This document shows positions 18,908-26,531 of a DNA stretch of 56,833 nt, one piece after another; position 1 is the stretch's first letter, and the number at the start of each line of letters is the position of its first letter. The DNA lies in the NCBI RefSeq assembly GCF_000379725.1, contig NZ_KB903637.1, positions 1 through 56,833 on the forward strand. The letters run 5' to 3'. Origin of the DNA: Cytophaga aurantiaca DSM 3654. Lineage in GTDB: Bacteria; Bacteroidota; Bacteroidia; Cytophagales; Cytophagaceae. A program made the translations under genes and the position numbers. A model generated the notes under the pieces. That model was not told the origin of the DNA, ran no database searches, and saw only the letters and a program-made list of their open reading frames with translations.

Positions 18908-19519
18908 TCAGTAAGCAAGTATTTGATTTAACAATAAGGAGTAAATAGCGTCGAAGTCCTCTTGAGACTCAATAAGGTAATCAGCATGGTGTTTAAATGG
19001 CAAAACATAGGTGTTATATGAGTCTTGTGCATGATTATCAAAACGATAAATAATTTCAGGCAGCTCATAACCCCGCTCTCTAATATCGCGTTCGATCCTG
19101 CGTTGGCGTTTTATTTCAAAAGGGACATCTAATAAAACCTTTGTATTTAGCCGTTCAAGCATTTCCTTGTGGTAAAAGAGGAAGATGCCCTCTGCAATGA
19201 TCACTGGTGCAGGCTCTATAATGTTAAATTCAAGGGAAGGCGGAGAAACATTATATTTATATATAGGTTGTTCAATAGAGAAACCCGAAGTTAGATCAAT
19301 AAAATCGTAAAGCATTTTTTGAGTATTGAATGCTTCAGGCAGGTCAAAATTCAAATACCCATTCGAGTCCTTTTTTTGCCAGTCTCTGGGCAGATAATAG
19401 CTGTCAAGGGTAAATGCACATACTTTGCCTGCCGGACTATTTTTAATCAGTAAGTCTTTCAAAAACGTTTTTCCGGAAGCACTTCCTCCGCAAATACCTA
19501 TGACTAAAGGTGGTTTCAT
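18908..19519 (-). CDS. udk: Uridine kinase-like P-loop kinase
   Basis: A 203-residue cytoplasmic kinase of the uridine/phosphoribulokinase family, expected to phosphorylate uridine and cytidine for pyrimidine salvage. The Walker A motif is GICGGSASGKT (8-18). The family motif DSYYLP and the FDLPEAF segment, which contain nucleoside contacts, follow. IAEGIFLF is the strand with the catalytic acid region, and RRIERDIRERGY is the lid. The start codon overlaps the end of rdgB by four bases (ATGA), so the two are translationally coupled. Substrate identity is inferred from the family. Confidence 0.88.
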   Translation of the reverse strand: MKPPLVIGICGGSASGKTFLKDLLIKNSPAGKVCAFTLDSYYLPRDWQKKDSNGYLNFDLPEAFNTQKMLYDFIDLTSGFSIEQPIYKYNVSPPSLEFNIIEPAPVIIAEGIFLFYHKEMLERLNTKVLLDVPFEIKRQRRIERDIRERGYELPEIIYRFDNHAQDSYNTYVLPFKHHADYLIESQEDFDAIYSLLLNQILAY

Positions 19520-20094
19520 AGAGATTGAAGATGTGCTGCTAGCTTAGATACTGCAAGGGCTCTGTGACTTATGATGTTTTTCTCTGCCATACTCATTTCC
19601 GCAAAAGAAATTGTGTAGCTGTCTGGTTGAAAGATCGGATCGTAACCAAAACCTTTTTCTCCATGCTTTTCTTCCAGAATACTACCCGAAACAGACCCTT
19701 CAAATTGAATTTGTGTGCCATCCAAAACAAGTGTTATACAGGTTTTGAAGTGTGCGTTACGATTTTTAATACCCTTTAATTCGTCTAAAAGCTTTATCAT
19801 ATTGTCTTCAGGCAAACAATTTGGGCCGGCGTATCTCGCAGAATACACTCCTGGCGCACCTTGTAGTGCATCTACAAGCAAACCAGTGTCGTCTGCAAAA
19901 CAATTTACCTTGTATTTTTGTGCAACATATTGAGCTTTTTGTTCTGAATTTCCTTCAATAGTAGGTTGTGTTTCAGGAAGTTCTTCAAGACAACCAATAT
20001 CTTCTAAAGACAAAATGGTGAACTGGTTACCGATTTTGGAACGAACTTCTTCCAGTTTGTTCTTATTATTGGTTGCAAAGCAGATTGAAATCAT
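19516..20094 (-). CDS. rdgB: XTP/dITP pyrophosphatase (RdgB/HAM1 family)
   Basis: A 192-residue enzyme that hydrolyses inosine and xanthosine triphosphates to keep them out of DNA and RNA. The signature FATNNKNKLEEV starts at residue 5, and FADDTGLLVDAL, PGVYSARYAG and GFGYDPIF are the other family motifs. The reading frame is open for 65 more codons upstream to 20289, but the family always starts near the SxNxxK motif, so the ATG at 20094 is the right start. It is followed by udk with a 4-base overlap and is transcribed away from the ribosomal operon. Confidence 0.94.
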   Translation of the reverse strand: MISICFATNNKNKLEEVRSKIGNQFTILSLEDIGCLEELPETQPTIEGNSEQKAQYVAQKYKVNCFADDTGLLVDALQGAPGVYSARYAGPNCLPEDNMIKLLDELKGIKNRNAHFKTCITLVLDGTQIQFEGSVSGSILEEKHGEKGFGYDPIFQPDSYTISFAEMSMAEKNIISHRALAVSKLAAHLQSL

Positions 20095-20213
20095 AGTATA
20101 ATGAATTAGAACCCTAAATTCAGCATTCCTACTTCCAATTCCCAAAAAATAAGACATAATCATGTCAAACAAGGAATTCCGCAGTCCTCCAGATTTTATA
20201 GTTGAGTAAAGAC

Positions 20214-20244
20214 TTTGCAATTGTGGATTAAATCCGTAAGTTTG
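20214..20244 (+). promoter_or_regulatory. Promoter of the rpsP-rimM-trmD operon
   Basis: TTTG at 20214-20217, a 19-base spacer, and TAAGTTTG at 20237-20244 match the Bacteroidota sigma-A consensus (TTTG, 19-21 nt, TAnnTTTG) exactly. The expected start of transcription, near 20250, leaves a leader of about 60 bases before rpsP. Confidence 0.8.
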
Positions 20245-20309
20245 TGGTTCGTTAAAATCAGATGGACGTGTTCCATCGACTTGTTTCACAACAAAACATA
20301 AAATGTTCT

Positions 20310-20843
20310 ATGGCAGTTAGAATTCGTTTAAGCAAAAGAGGTAGAAAAAAATTAGCTCTTTATGACATCGTGGTGTCAGATTCAAAATCTCCACGTGATG
20401 GTAAATTCATCCAGAAGTTGGGTACTTACAACCCTAATACCAATCCTGCTACTGTGGTATTAAATGATGAATTAGCATTTGACTGGGTAATGAAAGGTGC
20501 TTTACCAACAGATACAGCGCGCACAATCATTTCTGAGCGTGGTGTTATGTTGAAAAAACACTTACAGATAGGTGTTAACAAAGGTGCTATCACTCAAGAA
20601 GCAGCAGATCAAAAATTTGCAGCTTGGGTAAACCAAAAAGATGCAGATAAAACTAAAGCAGCAAGTGCATTATCTGGTAAAAAAGATGCAGATAAAAAAG
20701 CTCGTTTAGCAGCTGAAGTTAAAGTAAAAGAAGCAAAAGCTGAACAAGTTCGCGCTAAGAAAATTGTAGCATCTAATCCGGTAGCAGCAGCAGACGTTGC
20801 TGAAGCAGGTGATGCAGCAGCTGAAGAAACAGCAGCAGAGTAA
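20310..20843 (+). CDS. rpsP: 30S ribosomal protein S16 with long Ala/Lys-rich tail
   Basis: A 177-residue S16. The conserved core, MAVRIRLSKRGRKK to about residue 85 (RKLGTYNP-like QKLGTYNPNTNP), matches the family. The usual length is about 80-90 residues, so the last 90 are extra: a Lys/Ala/Asp-rich stretch that turns into Ala/Glu at the end. Such tails are common in Bacteroidota S16. An upstream in-frame ATG at 20262 is rejected because the family starts at MAVRIRL. It is the first gene of the classical rpsP-rimM-trmD-rplS cluster, with a consensus promoter 66 bases upstream. Confidence 0.97.
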   Translation: MAVRIRLSKRGRKKLALYDIVVSDSKSPRDGKFIQKLGTYNPNTNPATVVLNDELAFDWVMKGALPTDTARTIISERGVMLKKHLQIGVNKGAITQEAADQKFAAWVNQKDADKTKAASALSGKKDADKKARLAAEVKVKEAKAEQVRAKKIVASNPVAAADVAEAGDAAAEETAAE

Positions 20844-20861
20844 TTAAAATAATTTTAAACT

Positions 20862-21416
20862 ATGAGTTCAGAGAATAACATCCTTTGGGGTAATATTATC
20901 AAGGCTCATGGTGTAAAAGGGGAGGTTCTTGTTCAGGTATTCTCTGACGATCTTACCGATTACGAAACATTGGAATCTGTTTTTGTTGAAATAAAACAAA
21001 AGCAGATTCCTTTTTTTTTAACATCTTTCAATTTTGCCACACAGAAACGTTGTATACTTTCTTTTGAAGATATAACAACCGTTGAACAGGCTAAGCCCCT
21101 TGTTGGAGCAGATATTTACATACCCATTTCGCAAATGGCCGAAGCCGATGAAAGTCGTGTTTCATATCAGGCACTTATGGGCTTTGATGTAATAGATTCC
21201 ATACAAGGCAAGCTTGGAGTTATCTCAAATTTCTTTCAGAAAACAGGTCAGGACTTGTTGATGATGGATTATAAAGATGCCGAAATACTTATTCCGGTTA
21301 CTGAAGAAATTGTTCATTCGGTGGATGTAAAGACCAAGCAGGTATTGACGACGTTGCCCGATGGCTTGATTGAAATATATTTGAACGAAGACGTTTCAGA
21401 GTCGGATGAGGATTGA
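20862..21416 (+). CDS. rimM: Ribosome maturation factor RimM
   Basis: A 184-residue protein that helps assemble the head of the 30S subunit and binds S19. The N-terminal domain starts with [17 protein letters not shown], the family hallmark, and the C-terminal PRC-barrel-like domain covers about 95-175 ([20 protein letters not shown]). It lies 18 bases after rpsP and overlaps trmD by 11 bases, as expected for this operon. Confidence 0.95.
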   Translation: MSSENNILWGNIIKAHGVKGEVLVQVFSDDLTDYETLESVFVEIKQKQIPFFLTSFNFATQKRCILSFEDITTVEQAKPLVGADIYIPISQMAEADESRVSYQALMGFDVIDSIQGKLGVISNFFQKTGQDLLMMDYKDAEILIPVTEEIVHSVDVKTKQVLTTLPDGLIEIYLNEDVSESDED

Positions 21417-22113
21417 TATTATAACATGCTTACCTAAATTACTGGAGAGTTTTTTTGCGCATTCAATTTTGAAAAGAGCGCAGGAGAAAGGCATTGCAGA
21501 AGTTGTGGTTCATGATATAAGAGATTACACACTCTTCAAGCATAAGCAGGTTGATGATTATTCGTATGGCGGAAGCGCAGGAATGGTATTGATGATCGAA
21601 CCGATTGACAGATGTATTTCTGCATTGAAAGCGGAACGCACCTACGACGCTGTAATATACATGAGTCCGGATGGCAGTACGTTTAATCAGCAAACGGCAA
21701 ACCGATTTTCATTATTTAAAAACATCATCATTCTTTGTGGTCATTACAAAGGGGTGGATGAGCGGGCTCGCGAGGCGTTTATTACGCATGAAATAAGTAT
21801 CGGCGATTATGTACTTTCCGGAGGCGAACTTGCGGCAGCAGTGGTTTCAGATGCTTTGATCCGTTTAATTCCAGGAGTTTTGTCCGACGAAACATCTGCT
21901 TTAACAGATTCTTTTCAGGACAGTTTGCTTGCGCCAGCAGTTTATACCCGCCCTGCAGAGTATAATGGCATGAAAGTTCCGGATATTTTGCTTTCGGGCA
22001 ATGAAAAAGAAATAGAAAAATGGCGGTTTGAGAATGCTTTGGAAAGAACAAAGAAAAGAAGACCAGACCTTTACGAAAAATTTACAAAAGACTCGGGTTT
22101 GGATACTCAATAA
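21406..22113 (+). CDS. trmD: tRNA (guanine-N1)-methyltransferase TrmD
   Basis: A 235-residue SPOUT enzyme that makes m1G37 in tRNAs with G36 and so prevents frameshifts. The trefoil-knot core includes [27 protein letters not shown] and [16 protein letters not shown], which hold the SAM-binding loops. The C-terminal part ([18 protein letters not shown]) binds tRNA. The start overlaps rimM by 11 bases. rplS follows after 87 bases with its own -7 box. Confidence 0.97.
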   Translation: MRIDIITCLPKLLESFFAHSILKRAQEKGIAEVVVHDIRDYTLFKHKQVDDYSYGGSAGMVLMIEPIDRCISALKAERTYDAVIYMSPDGSTFNQQTANRFSLFKNIIILCGHYKGVDERAREAFITHEISIGDYVLSGGELAAAVVSDALIRLIPGVLSDETSALTDSFQDSLLAPAVYTRPAEYNGMKVPDILLSGNEKEIEKWRFENALERTKKRRPDLYEKFTKDSGLDTQ

Positions 22114-22153
22114 ATTTATTCGCATTGGATGCAGATAAATTGATTTTAATTCT

Positions 22154-22161
22154 TAACTTTG
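22154..22161 (+). promoter_or_regulatory. Probable -7 box of rplS
   Basis: TAACTTTG matches TAnnTTTG and lies 39 bases before the rplS start, between trmD and rplS. No TTG sits at the ideal 19-21 base spacing, so it may be a weaker internal promoter of the operon. Confidence 0.55.
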
Positions 22162-22200
22162 CAGTCCCGTTATTGGAAAAGATATTAACTACTTACATAT

Positions 22201-22569
22201 ATGAGTAATTTACTTAAAATAGTTGAACAGGATTACCTAGCTGTACAAAAAGCACTTCCTGATTTCAAAGCAGGTGATACAGTAAATGTTCACGTGAAAA
22301 TTAAAGAAGGTGCTAAAGAGCGTATTCAGCAATATCAGGGTCTTGTAATTCAGAAAAGAAATTCTGGAAACGGAGCATCTTTCACAGTACGTAAAATTTC
22401 TGCAGGTATTGCAGTTGAGCGTATTTTCCCTACAATGTCTCCATTTATCGATAAAATCGAAGTGTTGCGTGCAGGTGCTGTTCGTAGAGCTCGTTTGTTC
22501 TACCTACGTGATAAAACGGGTAAAAATGCTCGTATCAAAGAAAAGAAAAAACCAGTTGACGCTAAATAA
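22201..22569 (+). CDS. rplS: 50S ribosomal protein L19
   Basis: A 122-residue L19, found at the interface of the two subunits. It shows the family core [32 protein letters not shown] and [18 protein letters not shown], and a basic C-terminus (IKEKKKP). It is the last gene of the rpsP cluster and is followed by a very long perfect palindrome that ends transcription. Confidence 0.97.
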   Translation: MSNLLKIVEQDYLAVQKALPDFKAGDTVNVHVKIKEGAKERIQQYQGLVIQKRNSGNGASFTVRKISAGIAVERIFPTMSPFIDKIEVLRAGAVRRARLFYLRDKTGKNARIKEKKKPVDAK

Positions 22570-22584
22570 TTCAGCTTTAACAAA

Positions 22585-22638
22585 TCGTATAATAAAAAAG
22601 TCCCCCGATAGCTATCGGGGGACTTTTTTATTATACGA
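22585..22638. terminator. Bidirectional terminator after rplS (54-base perfect palindrome)
   Basis: Two arms of 27 bases (TCGTATAATAAAAAAG and on to CCCCCGATAG, then the reverse complement) meet with no spacer base, so the RNA folds into one long hairpin with a GC-rich top and an A/U-rich foot. In either direction the second arm contains a run of T. It serves rplS and may also block transcripts from the glycosyltransferase side. Confidence 0.9.
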
Positions 22639-22672
22639 TAAAATTTAAATTCTACAGAATGAATATAAAATA

Positions 22673-22706
22673 AAAATCCCCGACTAAATTTATAGCCAGG
22701 GATTTT
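22673..22706 (-). terminator. Terminator of the glycosyltransferase gene
   Basis: Arms AAAATCCC and GGGATTTT with an 18-base loop, 21 bases beyond the end of the minus-strand gene. Read on that strand, the second arm is followed by a T-rich stretch. The loop is long, so the call is moderate. Confidence 0.6.
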
Positions 22707-22726
22707 CTAATAATATACTGGGTATT

Positions 22727-23479
22727 CTATTTTTTTATTCCTTCAAAGATCTCAAATTTTGCAATGCCCCAGCGCTGTAAGCGGAAACTTAAAGATACTC
22801 TTAGCACGCCTAAGCCATATTGTACGCTGCGTTTGAAGTTAATGCTGCTGGCATCATCAAAATACTTCGTAGGACAGGTAACCTCGCCCATTTCATAGCC
22901 TGCATATGCAATCTGACCTAACATTTCATTATCAAACACAAAATCGTCAGAATTTTTGTGCAAAGGCAAACGCTCCAATATTTCTTTGCTAAATGCTCTA
23001 TAGCCTGTATGGTATTCAGCCAGTTTCTGGCCCATCATTACATTCTGGAAAAATGTCAGAAAACGGTTAGAAATATATTTGTACATTGGCATACCTCCGC
23101 GGAGTGCACCTTTTCCTAGTATTCTGGAACCAAGCATTACCGGGAACAATCCACGCGCAATAGGATAGATCATTGCTTCTAATAACAAGGGAGTGTACTG
23201 ATAGTCGGGATGAAGCATAACTACAATATCAGCACCATTTTTTAATGCAGCATCGTAACATGTTTTCTGGTTGCCGCCGTAACCTTTATTAATATCGTGA
23301 CGAATTACTGTATGAATCCCTAACTTTTTAGCCACTTCAAACGTTTCATCTTTTGAGTGGTCATCAACAAGGATAACTTCATCAACAATGTTGAATGGGA
23401 TTTCTTTAAATGTTTGCTCTACAGTTTTTGCCGCATTATATGCAGGCATCACAACAATAATCTTTTTATTATCGATCAT
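22727..23479 (-). CDS. Family 2 glycosyltransferase (polyprenyl-phosphate sugar transferase-like)
   Basis: A 250-residue GT-A fold enzyme. The N-terminus KIIVVMPAYNAAKTVEQT and VDEVILVDDHSKDET bind the nucleotide sugar. MLHPDYQY holds the DxD-like metal site (D-P-D usually; here HPDYQ). AEYHTGYRAFSKEIL and DDFVFDNEML are further family motifs for acceptor and catalysis. No C-terminal membrane helices are seen, which fits the dolichol-phosphate mannose synthase-like branch that loads a lipid carrier. Donor and acceptor cannot be told. It stands alone between its terminator and tRNA-Phe. Confidence 0.87.
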   Translation of the reverse strand: MIDNKKIIVVMPAYNAAKTVEQTFKEIPFNIVDEVILVDDHSKDETFEVAKKLGIHTVIRHDINKGYGGNQKTCYDAALKNGADIVVMLHPDYQYTPLLLEAMIYPIARGLFPVMLGSRILGKGALRGGMPMYKYISNRFLTFFQNVMMGQKLAEYHTGYRAFSKEILERLPLHKNSDDFVFDNEMLGQIAYAGYEMGEVTCPTKYFDDASSINFKRSVQYGLGVLRVSLSFRLQRWGIAKFEIFEGIKK

Positions 23480-23506
23480 GGCACAAGTACAATTAGTTCA
23501 AATAAA

Positions 23507-23534
23507 AAAGCCTTCGGTTGTTACCGAAGGCTTT
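23507..23534 (-). terminator. Terminator of tRNA-Phe
   Basis: A 12-base stem, AAAGCCTTCGGT / ACCGAAGGCTTT, with a 4-base loop, directly behind the tRNA. On the minus strand it is followed by TTTATT. Confidence 0.87.
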
Positions 23535-23541
23535 ACTCGAG

Positions 23542-23614
23542 TGGTGATGAGTGGGATCGAACCACCGACACAAGGATTTTCAGTCCTTTGCTCTACCGAC
23601 TGAGCTACATCACC
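23542..23614 (-). tRNA. tRNA-Phe (GAA)
   Basis: A 73-base cloverleaf. The acceptor arms are GGTGATG / CATCACC with discriminator A, the D arm is GCTC..GAGC, the anticodon loop is CTGAAAA with GAA, and the T loop is TTCGATC. The CCA end is not encoded. It has its own promoter and terminator. Confidence 0.96.
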
Positions 23615-23629
23615 TCCGATTATTAGGAG

Positions 23630-23662
23630 TGCAAATGTAGTTAAAAAATTCGTTTATTTGCA
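23630..23662 (-). promoter_or_regulatory. Promoter of tRNA-Phe
   Basis: On the minus strand, TTTG (23662-23659), a 21-base spacer and TACATTTG (23637-23630) fit the Bacteroidota promoter consensus and lie just before the tRNA start at 23614. Confidence 0.75.
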
Positions 23663-23693
23663 AATAAGATTCAGTATTAATTCAATATAAATT

Positions 23694-25016
23694 ATGCACG
23701 TACTAGCACAAATCGTTTTTATAATCTTGCTTTCTATTGCAGGCGCAGGAATATATTTGAGTATCAGTAGAATCCGTAAGAATATTTTACTGGGACGAGA
23801 CGAAGATCGTAGCGACAACAAAATTGCCCGCATAAAAAAAATGTTATTAATGGCACTTGGACAGAAAAAAATGTTCAAAAAGCCATTACCGGCGATTTTA
23901 CACTTCTTTGTATATGCTGGATTCTTGATTGTAAATGTTGAAATGATTGAAATTGCTCTTGATGGAATTTTAGGCACACACAGGCTTTTTGCACCTTATT
24001 TGGGAAGCCTATATCCAGTTGTTATAAATGTATTCGAGTTTCTGGCATTAACAGTAATCATTGCCTGTGTAGTTTTTTTAATCAGAAGAAATATCGTTCA
24101 TGTAAAACGTTTCTCAGGCGTTGAAATGGCAAAATGGCCATCATTGGATGCCAATCTTATACTGGGAATGGAGATCTTATTAATGATAGCTTTCTTAAAA
24201 ATGAATGCAATGGATCAAGTATTGCAGGACATGGGAAGCGGACATTATACAGCTACAGGTCCTTTTTATATAAGCTCTGCACTTAAGGGATTCTACAGTT
24301 CATATTCAGAAAGCTTTTTAATATTTGCTGAACGTGCGTGTTGGTGGTTCCATATTATTGGAGTAATGTTCTTCGCAAATTATGTATTCTACAACTCCAA
24401 GCATTTACACATTTTCATGGCATTTATCAATACATATTATGCTAAGTTGACTCCTGCTGGCAAATTGAATAACATGCCTGAGGTTACTAAGGAAGTAAAG
24501 TTGATGTTAAATCTTCCTGTTGAAGAAACAGCAGCGGATGGGGCACCGGCAAGATTTGGAGCAAAAGATGTACGTGATCTGACATGGAAAAATTTATTGG
24601 ATTCATACAGTTGTACGGAGTGCGGAAGATGTACGCAGCAATGCCCTGCAAACATCACAGGGAAAAAATTAAGTCCACGTAAAATTATGATGGACACACG
24701 TGACAGGTTAGAAGAGGTTGGAAAGAATATTAAGCAGCACGGTGATGCATATGATGACGGGAAGTCTTTATTGGGCGATTATATTTCTGAAGAAGAACTG
24801 CTTGCCTGTACAACCTGCAATGCCTGTGTTGAAGCATGTCCTGTCATGATTGACCCGGTAAGTATTATTGTACAATTAAGAAGATTTAAATTGATGGAAG
24901 AATCTCAGGCTCCGGCTTCATGGAATTCGATGTTATCGAACATAGAAAATAACATGGCTCCATGGAAATTCTCTCCTGCAGACCGTTTTAACTGGGCTGA
25001 CAAATTGAAAGGTTAA
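23694..25016 (+). CDS. Membrane iron-sulfur oxidoreductase (NarI-like helices + HdrC-like ferredoxin domain)
   Basis: A 440-residue protein. The N-terminal half has about five membrane helices (4-25, 68-90, 108-130, 155-172, 215-233). H70, H220, H237 and H239 are candidate heme b ligands, as in NarI- or HdrE-like subunits. The cytoplasmic C-terminal part carries two 4Fe-4S motifs: C307, C310, C313, C317 (CTECGRCTQQCP) and C372, C375, C378, C382 (CTTCNACVEACP). This is the pattern of HdrC/GlpC-like electron carriers. The HdrB-like gene 88 bases downstream is the obvious partner. Together they may move electrons between the quinone pool and a soluble substrate. The substrate is unknown, and there is no HdrA. 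Confidence 0.82.
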   Translation: MHVLAQIVFIILLSIAGAGIYLSISRIRKNILLGRDEDRSDNKIARIKKMLLMALGQKKMFKKPLPAILHFFVYAGFLIVNVEMIEIALDGILGTHRLFAPYLGSLYPVVINVFEFLALTVIIACVVFLIRRNIVHVKRFSGVEMAKWPSLDANLILGMEILLMIAFLKMNAMDQVLQDMGSGHYTATGPFYISSALKGFYSSYSESFLIFAERACWWFHIIGVMFFANYVFYNSKHLHIFMAFINTYYAKLTPAGKLNNMPEVTKEVKLMLNLPVEETAADGAPARFGAKDVRDLTWKNLLDSYSCTECGRCTQQCPANITGKKLSPRKIMMDTRDRLEEVGKNIKQHGDAYDDGKSLLGDYISEEELLACTTCNACVEACPVMIDPVSIIVQLRRFKLMEESQAPASWNSMLSNIENNMAPWKFSPADRFNWADKLKG

Positions 25017-25059
25017 GAATAATTTGATTCTTAATTAATAAACTGATAACACTAAGGAA

Positions 25060-25098
25060 CAACAAGCTTTAAGCCTTTGGCATTAAGCATTAAGCATA
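25060..25098 (+). repeat. Short tandem-like repeat (ATTAAGC units)
   Basis: Between the two iron-sulfur genes there is a run with repeated TAAGC words (TTTAAGC, ATTAAGC, ATTAAGC). It is too short to name. It may be a slipped repeat in a spacer and has no clear role. Confidence 0.4.
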
Positions 25099-25104
25099 AA
25101 AGAT

Positions 25105-25893
25105 ATGGAATATAACGTACCAACAGTAGCCGAATTAAAGGCGCAAGGCAAAAGTCCTGAAATCGTTTTCTGGGTTGGCTGCGCCGGTTCGTTTGATGAA
25201 CGGGTGAAGTCAGTAACAGTAGCATTTGTAAAGATCTTGAATCATCTAAATGTAAATTTTGCTGTATTGGGAACAGAAGAAGCCTGCACAGGTGATCCTG
25301 CGAAGCGTGCCGGAAATGAATTCATGTTTCAGATGCAGGCAATGACAAACATTGAAGTGCTGAATGGATATGGTATTCAGAAGATCGTTACAGCTTGTCC
25401 GCATTGCTTCAATACCCTAAAAAATGAATATCCGGAGTTGGGAGGCAAGTATGAAGTAATTCACCATTCACAATTGCTGCAGCAGTTTATTGATGAAGGA
25501 AAAATAAAAATGACTGAAGGAGGTGAATTCAAAGGAAAGAAAATCACCTATCACGATTCATGTTATTTAGGCCGTGCAAATAATATCTACGAGGCCCCAC
25601 GTAAAGTATTGGAAGTATTAGATGCGGATTTGGTTGAAATGAAACGCTGTAAAACAACCGGACTGTGTTGTGGTGCCGGTGGAGCGCAAATGTTTAAAGA
25701 ACCGGAAAAAGGAAATAAGGATATAAATATTGAACGCACAGAAGAAGCATTGCAAACAGGCGCGAAAATTATTGCAGCAGCGTGTCCGTTTTGCATGACC
25801 ATGTTATCTGATGGAGTTAAAAACAAAGAGCAGGAGCATAACGTAAAAGTATATGACCTAGCAGAATTAATTGTTCAATCTCAAAGATTATAA
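25105..25893 (+). CDS. HdrB-like iron-sulfur protein with two CCG domains
   Basis: A 262-residue cytoplasmic protein of the CCG (cysteine-rich) family, found in heterodisulfide reductase B, GlpC and LutA. The first domain has C26, C61 (ACTGD), C98 and C101 (CPHC). The second has C153 (HDSCYLGR), C188/C189 (LCCGAGG), C227 and C230 (CPFC). In HdrB such cysteines hold noncubane 4Fe-4S clusters that act on disulfides. It follows the membrane HdrC-like gene by 88 bases and precedes a conserved unknown by 3 bases. A role in electron transfer is well supported; the physiological substrate is not. Confidence 0.85.
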   Translation: MEYNVPTVAELKAQGKSPEIVFWVGCAGSFDERVKSVTVAFVKILNHLNVNFAVLGTEEACTGDPAKRAGNEFMFQMQAMTNIEVLNGYGIQKIVTACPHCFNTLKNEYPELGGKYEVIHHSQLLQQFIDEGKIKMTEGGEFKGKKITYHDSCYLGRANNIYEAPRKVLEVLDADLVEMKRCKTTGLCCGAGGAQMFKEPEKGNKDINIERTEEALQTGAKIIAAACPFCMTMLSDGVKNKEQEHNVKVYDLAELIVQSQRL

Positions 25894-25896
25894 ATT

Positions 25897-26388
25897 ATGC
25901 ATGTACCCTTTGACCAACTATCAATCCACTCAAAAGTTTGGATTTATGCATCACAAGTACCTTTTACGAGTGAACAGATTGCTATTATTTCAAAAGAATT
26001 AGATCGTTTTACAGATTCATGGCAAGCTCACGGCGCCGACTTGAAAGCTTCTTATGAAATCAAACACAATCATTTTATTGTGATTGGTGTTGATGAGACC
26101 CATCATACACCAAGTGGATGCTCAATTGACAAATCTGTACAAGTAATTAAAAATATTGAATCGCAATTAAATATTGATTTAATGAACCGATTAGTGGTTT
26201 ATGTTTTGACGAATGGCGTGGTCAATACATATGCTGCCGGTAAGTTATCTTCTGCTATTCAGGATGGCTTATTACACGTTGATAGTCAGGTTTTTGATAA
26301 TACAATTACCTCATTTTCCAACTATCAAAACGAATGGTTAAAACCTGCTCAGGAAACCTGGTTACATAGATATTTTACGCTCGTTTGA
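25897..26388 (+). CDS. Conserved Bacteroidota protein of unknown function
   Basis: A 163-residue cytoplasmic protein that starts 3 bases after the HdrB-like gene, so the two are surely cotranscribed. Proteins of this kind are, from memory, often labelled 'ABC transporter ATPase' in databases. No Walker A loop, signature motif or Walker B motif is present here, so that label would be wrong. Recognisable conserved words are VWIYASQVPF, WQAHG, DETHHTPSGCSIDKSV. The SGCSIDKSV block with its single Cys looks like a functional site. The tight link to the iron-sulfur pair suggests a redox or maturation role, but this is a guess. Confidence 0.7.
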   Translation: MHVPFDQLSIHSKVWIYASQVPFTSEQIAIISKELDRFTDSWQAHGADLKASYEIKHNHFIVIGVDETHHTPSGCSIDKSVQVIKNIESQLNIDLMNRLVVYVLTNGVVNTYAAGKLSSAIQDGLLHVDSQVFDNTITSFSNYQNEWLKPAQETWLHRYFTLV

Positions 26389-26531
26389 TTGTCCCATAAG
26401 AAAATATAGTACAAGGCAATCAGGTCTATTTATATTTTTCTATTAGAAAGTTGCATTTTAATTTAAAAAATAAGTTAAATTGCTTTAATTAAATCAATTG
26501 ATTTCAAACCATACTTATCAGAATAACATTC

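Noticed and set aside
20095-20289. N-terminal extension of rdgB
   Set aside because: The extra 65 codons are unlike any RdgB and cross the rpsP promoter; the family start fits the ATG at 20094.
20262-20309. N-terminal extension of rpsP
   Set aside because: S16 proteins begin at MAVRIRL; the 16 extra codons have no support.
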